This document shows positions 6,348 to 11,075 of a stretch of 11,075 nucleotides of DNA, piece by piece. Both the position numbers and the translations under genes were made by a program. Below the pieces are notes generated by a model. That model was not told where the DNA came from, did no database searches, and was given only the letters and a program-made list of their open reading frames with translations. The DNA comes from Dehalococcoidia bacterium UBA6627. Its GTDB lineage: Bacteria; Chloroflexota; Dehalococcoidia; UBA2979. How positions within the stretch are numbered: the stretch's first letter is position 1; every line of letters starts with the position of its first letter. The stretch is from positions 1-11,075 of the forward strand of contig DKLZ01000091.1 of the NCBI GenBank assembly GCA_002455955.1. Reading direction: 5' to 3'.

Positions 6348-7349
6348 ATGTCGTATCGCGCTGAGTACATTTGGATTGACGGGACAGAGCCGACGGCGCT
6401 GTTGCGTTCGAAGACCAAAATAATTGCTGATGGCGAAGAGCCAGGTATCTGGGGTTTTGATGGTTCGAGTACGAATCAGGCACCGGGTAACAACTCCGAC
6501 TGTGTACTGCAGCCGGTATATGTATGTCATGACCCGGTACGTGGCGGTGATAATGTTCTAGTGATGAACGAAGTATTACTGCCTGACATGAGTCCACATC
6601 CAAGTAATACTCGTCGAGCGTGTGCCGAGGTGGCTGAAAAATATGCGAAGCACGAGCCGTGGTTTGGCATCGAGCAAGAGTACACGTTTTTGAGCGATGG
6701 GCGTCCGTTAGGATGGCCGATTTCGGGATACCCGGGCCCACAAGGTCCGTACTACTGCGGTGTTGGCTCAGATGAGATTTGGGGACGAGAAGTTGTCGAA
6801 GCTCACACGACAGCCTGTCTGGACGCTGGTATCGCGATTTCAGGCACGAATGCCGAAGTGATGATGGGGCAGTGGGAATTTCAGGTTGGACCAGTTGGAC
6901 CTCTTGAAGTTTCAGATCAGCTATGGGTTGCACGTTGGTTGCTTTATCGGGTCGGTGAAGAGTTCGATATCGTCGCTACTTTAGATCCCAAGCCAATTGC
7001 TGGTGACTGGAATGGTGCTGGTGCACACACCAACTTTTCTACGAAGTCGATGCGGGAAAGCTACGAACCGATCGTCAAGGGAGCTGAAGCGCTCGGAAAA
7101 AATCATGACGAGCACATAACTAACTACGGAGCGGGTGTTGACTTGCGACTGACAGGTCTGCATGAAACTGCACCTTGGACTGACTATAGCTACGGCGTTT
7201 CTGATCGTGGAGCCTCGGTACGTATTCCTTGGCAGACGGCACGTGATCAGAAGGGCTACCTAGAAGATCGTCGTCCGAATGCGAACATGGATCCTTACGT
7301 TGTGACTCGTTTGATCACGAACACGGTATGTGAGGCTTTAGACAACTGA
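6348..7349 (+). CDS. glnII: Glutamine synthetase, class II (eukaryote-type)
   Basis: Makes glutamine from glutamate, ammonia and ATP in the cytoplasm. This is the short class II form known from eukaryotes, rhizobia and actinomycetes, not the roughly 470-residue bacterial GlnA. The product is 333 residues from ATG 6348. Motifs seen: the substrate loop WGFDGSSTNQAPGNNSD (35-51), metal-ligand glutamates in WFGIEQEYTF (Glu109, Glu111), NAEVMMGQWEFQVGP (168-182, with further acidic ligands Glu170 and Glu177), the ATP/glutamate motif WNGAGAHTNFST (221-232, His227), and DRGASVRIPW with an active-site arginine. Class II enzymes are decamers and lack the adenylylation site of GlnA, so control is probably transcriptional. 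The upstream region with its inverted repeats and GAAAC pair fits that idea. No glnA, glnB or amtB is visible nearby. The gene is followed by a strong terminator, so it is probably monocistronic. Confidence 0.95.
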   Translation: MSYRAEYIWIDGTEPTALLRSKTKIIADGEEPGIWGFDGSSTNQAPGNNSDCVLQPVYVCHDPVRGGDNVLVMNEVLLPDMSPHPSNTRRACAEVAEKYAKHEPWFGIEQEYTFLSDGRPLGWPISGYPGPQGPYYCGVGSDEIWGREVVEAHTTACLDAGIAISGTNAEVMMGQWEFQVGPVGPLEVSDQLWVARWLLYRVGEEFDIVATLDPKPIAGDWNGAGAHTNFSTKSMRESYEPIVKGAEALGKNHDEHITNYGAGVDLRLTGLHETAPWTDYSYGVSDRGASVRIPWQTARDQKGYLEDRRPNANMDPYVVTRLITNTVCEALDN

Positions 7350-7367
7350 GGACTAGTCGTTTGTCAT

Positions 7368-7407
7368 CTTTCGAAAGACGCGCCCGTTACGGCGCGTCTT
7401 TTGAAAG
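7368..7407 (+). terminator. Strong intrinsic terminator after glutamine synthetase, possibly bidirectional
   Basis: Left arm CTTTCGAAAGACGCGCC (7368-7384) and right arm GGCGCGTCTTTTGAAAG (7391-7407) are complementary at 16 of 17 positions, with a G-U pair at the other, around a six-base loop CGTTAC. The GC-rich core of AAAGACGCGCC/GGCGCGTCTTT is followed by a TCTTTT run, the classic terminator form. The outer 5-6 pairs extend it. It lies between converging genes and the minus-strand reading also ends in TCTTTC, so it may also stop leftward transcription from the crotonase gene. Confidence 0.85.
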
Positions 7408-7473
7408 AGAAAGCTGACTTCTCTTATACGCGTTATTAGCACATGACTGATTCTTCACTAAGCGGCGATAGTT

Positions 7474-8379
7474 CTAGTCGCTCTGTGTACCTGCGATCGC
7501 TCTATCCTTTGGTGCACTGTCATATGCGCCACGAAAGTCACGAAATGGACCATCACGCCATTCGAGAGCACCCTTCAAGCCATCTTCCGCTACATGGCGT
7601 GCCCAGTCATCTGCCGCTGGTCGGAGTGCGCTAAGTGCTTGGATTTCCGTACCCGAAGCGAGGCCGTGTCGTATCCCCATACTCTCGTATTGTCTATTAA
7701 CTGCACGCTTTGAGTACATGAGCATGTCGCTATCGATGTGCGACATCCGACGAGCAAATTGATCGGTGAATTCATCGAGCTGGTCTGTAGGAACCGAGTA
7801 GTTGGCCCACCCTAGCCGTGCCATCTCCGTTCCGGAGAACGAGTCACCTACGTAAGCAAACTCTCGTGCTTTTGCTGGAGGTAAGTGCCACGGGCTCCAC
7901 ATCATGTCCATTGTTGTCATCGCACGAACCGGGGGATAACCGATTTGTGCATCGTCAGCAACGATTCGGAAGTCACAGATTGTGGCGAGCTCAGTCCCTC
8001 CTGCCAGGCAGTGCCCGTGTACTTGTGCGACTACTGGTTTCGCAAGTTCCCAGATCGTCCAGTTCGTCATTACGACGTGCCTAGCCCATGATTGTGGACC
8101 AGGATGGGTCGTTAACGTCTCTGGTAACTGCGATCGAGGATTGACTAGGTCACCTGTTCCCGCTGCTCGCGCAGGCGATAAGTCGTAACCCGCAGAGAAA
8201 GCGCGACCAGCACCTTTGAGCACGATCACGCCGATTTCAGTGTCGTGTTCTGCTTCTTTCATGGCATCCATCACCTCACCGCGGAGGTTGTTACTGAGTG
8301 CATTTAGTTTTTCCGGGCGGTTTAGAGTAATGAATGCGACGCGGCCATCTGTCTCGTAGATGATGTCTCGATAGTCCAT
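7474..8379 (-). CDS. Crotonase (enoyl-CoA hydratase/isomerase) family protein
   Basis: A 301-residue acyl-CoA-acting protein of the crotonase fold. Seen: LNRPEKLNALS (19-29), the first oxyanion-hole strand GAGRAFSAGYDL (56-67), and the second HGHCLAGGTELATICDFRI (121-139). Glu130 matches the first classical hydratase glutamate (rat Glu144). The second (rat Glu164), exactly twenty residues on, is Pro150 in IGYPPVRAM, so this is probably not a standard beta-oxidation hydratase. It could be an isomerase, a hydrolase, a decarboxylase-like or another CoA enzyme. The region normally reading PGAGG..RL is replaced by WSPWHLPPAKAREF, and an extra polar stretch occurs at about 70-97. The start is well supported: GAGGGG precedes ATG 8379 by five bases. 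It is downstream of the phosphodiesterase-like gene on the same strand, but a terminator lies between them, so it probably has its own promoter. Confidence 0.88.
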   Translation of the reverse strand: MDYRDIIYETDGRVAFITLNRPEKLNALSNNLRGEVMDAMKEAEHDTEIGVIVLKGAGRAFSAGYDLSPARAAGTGDLVNPRSQLPETLTTHPGPQSWARHVVMTNWTIWELAKPVVAQVHGHCLAGGTELATICDFRIVADDAQIGYPPVRAMTTMDMMWSPWHLPPAKAREFAYVGDSFSGTEMARLGWANYSVPTDQLDEFTDQFARRMSHIDSDMLMYSKRAVNRQYESMGIRHGLASGTEIQALSALRPAADDWARHVAEDGLKGALEWRDGPFRDFRGAYDSAPKDRAIAGTQSD

Positions 8380-8534
8380 GTAATCCCCTCTGAACTATTC
8401 AATCAAGTTCATATCTGGATCAGCGATCGGCATTGCGGAGCGCTAACTCCGACTAAGCTGTTGCTGAAAAAATCGCGTTACTGCGATTTGAGCTTGGTGA
8501 TTATAACGAATAGCCTCAGTCGATCCATTCGAAG
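8380..8534 (-). other. Gap between phosphodiesterase-like gene and crotonase gene
   Basis: The 155-base gap contains an intrinsic terminator (8467-8489), then a small inverted repeat CGGAG/CTCCG (8436-8440 and 8447-8451), then the crotonase ribosome site (8385-8390, GAGGGG on the minus strand). A crotonase promoter is expected between the terminator and the start, but I could not assign one reliably. Confidence 0.4.
8467..8489 (-). terminator. Intrinsic terminator after the phosphodiesterase-like gene
   Basis: On the minus strand AAATCGC (8489-8483), loop AGTAAC, then GCGATTT (8476-8470) running into a six-T tract that ends at 8467. The stem is short (7 bp), but the U-tract is in the right place, 46 bases after the stop codon. 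A wider pairing of AAGCT (8455-8459) with AGCTT (8491-8495) could extend the structure. Confidence 0.7.
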
Positions 8535-9734
8535 TTAACCCAGTACCAGAGGGATATTCATTTCATTAGCCGATAGTCCGGAGTGGTGTGATCGTTGGCG
8601 CATGAATTGGTTACCACGTGGGTTACCTGAATAGCGCATTACCGAGTTATCAAGGGCGATGGATGTTAAATTTCCCACCCGTTCACGCACTGCAGTACTT
8701 AGTGGGTCAGGCCCTAACAATCGGAGTTCTTCAAGCTCCTGTGTAGTAATCAATGCGAAATGATCCCCGAAGCGTGCTCGGAACTCATGCCTGAATGGTT
8801 GTTCAGCACCTTCCTGGAGATGATAAAAACCAACCCGCATATCGCCCGATGGTGGCGTTCGAAGAAATGTGCAGAGCGGATCGTCAGGTTCGATTCTGAA
8901 GCGCGAGCCTGCATTACGATGGCCGTGGTCGGCAGTTAAGATGATCCGTGCATCTAGGCCATGCAGATCATTGGCAAGTATTGCTAAGTTTCTGTCGAAG
9001 TCAGTGAGGATGGCACGGACTTCATCCGAATCAGTGCCATGATCATGTGTAGCGTGGTCTATTGCTGATGTGTACCAGTAACAGTGTGTTGGATTCCGCG
9101 CCCCACGAACATATTCGGCGATGGTCTCGATGGCATCTTCGTCAGTATCGTATGGTAAGAGATCTGCACCGCTACTGAACCAACCCGAGTAAGTTGAATC
9201 GATAATCGAAGAGTGCTGAATTACTGCTCTGGGAAGCGGAATATCGTTCATCAGTGGCTTGGCACCGAAAACATCATGGTGAGAGATTCCGCATTCAAGT
9301 AACGGAACTCCATCGCGATATCTTACAAACGGGAGGACGCAGGCGGTCTCTCGCAGTTTCGGAATGTATGTCCACCAGCCAACTATGTTGTGTTGAGTAG
9401 GCCAAACCCCGGTCATGACTGAAGTTATGCTTGTTGCAGTGGTTGATGGGAACACTGTCTGCAATTCCATTGAAAAGTGTGTTCGGAGCCAGGAATCTGC
9501 GGGAAGAGCATCGAAGTGCGAGCTTCCTAAACCATCGACGAGTACGAAAATGAGATGTTCTGGATCCCCAATGCTCGCTCCGATCTCACGTGCGTTCGAA
9601 TTTAGTGGCAGATTATTCACTCCGGCGATAGTTGTGACGGCCTGAACAAGATCAATGAGATTTGCGCGGGAGCTATCTGGGCGAATTAGCTTTCCGTTTT
9701 CGAAGCATGTCAATAGTTGGCCTACGTCACTCAT
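8535..9734 (-). CDS. Alkaline phosphatase superfamily protein, nucleotide pyrophosphatase/phosphodiesterase-like
   Basis: A 399-residue protein of the type I phosphodiesterase / nucleotide pyrophosphatase branch of the alkaline phosphatase superfamily, which cleaves phosphate esters or diesters using two metal ions. The metal and nucleophile set is complete: Asp67 in LVDGLG, the probable nucleophile Thr99 in FPSTTATS (followed by VMTGVWPTQHNIVG, as in the NPP family), Asp226 and His230 in AIDHATHDHG, Asp269 and His270 in TADHGH, and His384 in HHSGLS. No signal peptide or membrane helix is visible, so it is likely cytoplasmic, unlike many secreted members. The substrate is unknown. It follows the SPATA20/YyaL-type gene on the same strand after 39 bases, which suggests co-transcription, and a terminator follows it. 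The start ATG at 9734 has no strong ribosome site (an AGG lies too far upstream), so translation may depend on the upstream gene. Confidence 0.88.
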   Translation of the reverse strand: MSDVGQLLTCFENGKLIRPDSSRANLIDLVQAVTTIAGVNNLPLNSNAREIGASIGDPEHLIFVLVDGLGSSHFDALPADSWLRTHFSMELQTVFPSTTATSITSVMTGVWPTQHNIVGWWTYIPKLRETACVLPFVRYRDGVPLLECGISHHDVFGAKPLMNDIPLPRAVIQHSSIIDSTYSGWFSSGADLLPYDTDEDAIETIAEYVRGARNPTHCYWYTSAIDHATHDHGTDSDEVRAILTDFDRNLAILANDLHGLDARIILTADHGHRNAGSRFRIEPDDPLCTFLRTPPSGDMRVGFYHLQEGAEQPFRHEFRARFGDHFALITTQELEELRLLGPDPLSTAVRERVGNLTSIALDNSVMRYSGNPRGNQFMRQRSHHSGLSANEMNIPLVLG

Positions 9735-9773
9735 GACGTCTTATGTGCTACCTGCACAAGTTCTACTCTGTGT

Positions 9774-11075
9774 TTAGTGATGCGCGATGAGTTCATCAAG
9801 TTGATCAATGAAGATGTCATTCTCGGTCGTGGGTAGCTCACATACGAAGTTATAGCAAACGAAAGCTGTTGCAGTATCGGGATTGCTTTTAGTGGTTATG
9901 TCTCTGTTTTCAAGCAGCGGTATACCGCCTGTCTTGTCGGTACTTACGAGAGTGACTGTTGGTAGGAATCTTTCTGCGAATGTTCGCTCATATGGGACAC
10001 GAGCTTCCGGTGCCCCGATGATCACTACTTCACGGTGAGGAGCTAATAGGAGTTCAATTGTTTGGAGCATGGTGCCGAAACCAGTTGGGGAATGCATGAT
10101 TCGTTCTTGTGCAGATGCGATAACCTCGCGAGCTATCTCATCGAATTGCGGTTCTCCAAAATAGCGTGAAAGCATTGCTGAAAGCATCGCTGTCGCAGCG
10201 TTACCACTTGGTGTCGGTGCATCAAAAAGTGGCTTCTGTCTTAGAACCAAGCGTTCTCCGTCAGCGGCCGTTTCGAAAAACCCTCCCCCTTCCTCGTCTT
10301 TGAAGAGGGTAATGATTACCTCTAGCAGATCTCGGGCCCACTCGAGGTACGTGAGATAACCTGTCGCACGATAAAGTTCGACAAGTCCAATTCCGTAGTA
10401 AGCGTAGTCTTCGAGCATTCCGTCGACGCGCGCGTTCTCAGCTTTGTATGTATGGAACAATCGGCCTTTGCGCCAGAGCTTTTCGCGCATGAAAGCAGCA
10501 TTTTTCTCTGCGATTGCGATGTAGGTATGATCGCCCAAGACGCGTCCTGCCTCAGCGATCGCAGCAAGCATTAATCCGTTCCAAGAAGTAAGGATTTTGT
10601 CATCGAGTCCTGGCATGATTCGAGTGGAACGTTCTTCGAATAGTCGCTTTCGAAGTGATTCGATACGTGTTTTTAATACTTTTTCATCGATACCGAGTTC
10701 CCTCGTCAGTTCGTCGATGGGGCGAGAGCGGCTGAGCACATTGCGAGCAGTTAGTTCCGGATGGTGAGGGTCGCTGAAATTGCCGTCCTGTTGGATGCCG
10801 AAAACTGACCGGAAAAGTGCACCGTCATCGTCGCCGAGGACCATATCGATCTGCTCGGCAGTCCAGAGGAAAAACTTCCCCTCGACACCCTCCGAGTCGG
10901 CGTCCTGAGCGGCAAAAAAGCCGCCTTCCTGATCCATCATTTCCCGTTTGACGTAGGCAATAGTTTCTCGCACCACATGTTCGAAAAACGGATCGTTTGT
11001 GAGTTGAAATGCATGCAGATACACACGGACTAGCTGAGCGTTGTCGTAAAGCATTTTCTCGAAGTGAGGAACCAA
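9774..11075 (-). CDS. SPATA20/YyaL-type (DUF255) protein, C-terminal part (5' end outside window)
   Basis: The C-terminal 433 residues of the widely conserved YyaL/SPATA20 family, which carries an N-terminal thioredoxin-like domain (outside the window) and a large alpha/alpha six-hairpin glycosidase-like domain (visible here). Family marks: VPHFEKMLYDNAQL at the edge, GGFFAAQDADSEG with EGKFFLWT (about 51-71), LTSWNGLMLAAIAEAGRVL, MLEDYAYYGIGLVELY, and the C-terminal ATAFVCYNFVCELPT. The frame is open to the right edge; the edge codon is TTG and reads as the leucine that normally precedes VPHFEK, so it is not a start. Full-length members are near 680-700 residues, so about 250 are missing. 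The biochemical role of the family is not established. It is probably the upstream gene of an operon with the phosphodiesterase-like gene. Confidence 0.92.
   Translation of the reverse strand: MVPHFEKMLYDNAQLVRVYLHAFQLTNDPFFEHVVRETIAYVKREMMDQEGGFFAAQDADSEGVEGKFFLWTAEQIDMVLGDDDGALFRSVFGIQQDGNFSDPHHPELTARNVLSRSRPIDELTRELGIDEKVLKTRIESLRKRLFEERSTRIMPGLDDKILTSWNGLMLAAIAEAGRVLGDHTYIAIAEKNAAFMREKLWRKGRLFHTYKAENARVDGMLEDYAYYGIGLVELYRATGYLTYLEWARDLLEVIITLFKDEEGGGFFETAADGERLVLRQKPLFDAPTPSGNAATAMLSAMLSRYFGEPQFDEIAREVIASAQERIMHSPTGFGTMLQTIELLLAPHREVVIIGAPEARVPYERTFAERFLPTVTLVSTDKTGGIPLLENRDITTKSNPDTATAFVCYNFVCELPTTENDIFIDQLDELIAHH

Noticed and set aside
6122..6418. 99-codon N-terminal extension of the SURF1 frame
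   Set aside because: It carries no SURF1 feature and runs through the divergent promoter region and the start of glutamine synthetase. The ATG at 6121 gives a normal-length SURF1 with helix 1 at the N-terminus.
6118..6933. Long minus-strand open frame (271 codons) antisense to glutamine synthetase
   Set aside because: It lies opposite a clear class II glutamine synthetase, its translation has no recognisable domain and is rich in His, Ser and Arg, and no ribosome site was seen. It is a codon-bias shadow.
7443..7634. 63-codon plus-strand open frame overlapping the end of the crotonase gene
   Set aside because: It is almost wholly antisense to the crotonase C-terminus, is His/Ser-rich, and lacks a ribosome site and a recognisable family.
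1..11075. Defence island, mobile element, CRISPR or biosynthetic cluster
   Set aside because: No transposase, integrase, restriction, toxin-antitoxin or synthase genes, no direct-repeat arrays and no tRNA-linked att sites were seen. All major frames belong to familiar metabolic or housekeeping families.

Overview
The window is ordinary bacterial chromosome, densely packed with single-copy housekeeping and metabolic genes on both strands. GC content looks close to one half by eye. I see no phage, transposon, CRISPR, tRNA, rRNA or plasmid signature. A eukaryote-type class II glutamine synthetase, a SURF1 cytochrome oxidase assembly factor, an actinobacterial-style PepN, a DinB-fold protein and a SPATA20/YyaL-type protein, with frequent GTG/TTG starts, suggest a free-living aerobic heterotroph. 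It may belong to Chloroflexota or Actinomycetota. That placement is inference from gene families and is not firm.

Layout from left to right. The 3' part of an aconitase gene reads rightward and runs into the left edge. Convergent to it is a leftward pair, pepN then an MFS transporter, coupled by a 4-base stop/start overlap. A small DinB-family gene reads rightward, divergent from pepN. A leftward SURF1 gene converges on it. The class II glutamine synthetase gene is divergent from SURF1, with a 226-base gap that carries two inverted repeats and a spaced GAAAC pair. A very strong symmetrical terminator follows glutamine synthetase. The right third is a leftward series: a SPATA20/YyaL-type protein (cut by the right edge), an alkaline-phosphatase-superfamily phosphodiesterase-like protein, an intrinsic terminator, and a crotonase-family protein.

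Functionally, aconitase (TCA cycle), SURF1 (cytochrome oxidase biogenesis), glutamine synthetase (ammonium assimilation) and PepN (peptide turnover) fit an aerobic organism that recycles peptides and assimilates nitrogen. The genes do not form one pathway, and I found no convincing undescribed multi-gene system. The best second-look items are the glutamine synthetase upstream region, the crotonase missing one of the two classical catalytic glutamates, the start-codon corrections, and the over-representation of the palindrome CGATCG. No stretch longer than about 230 bases lacks a gene.
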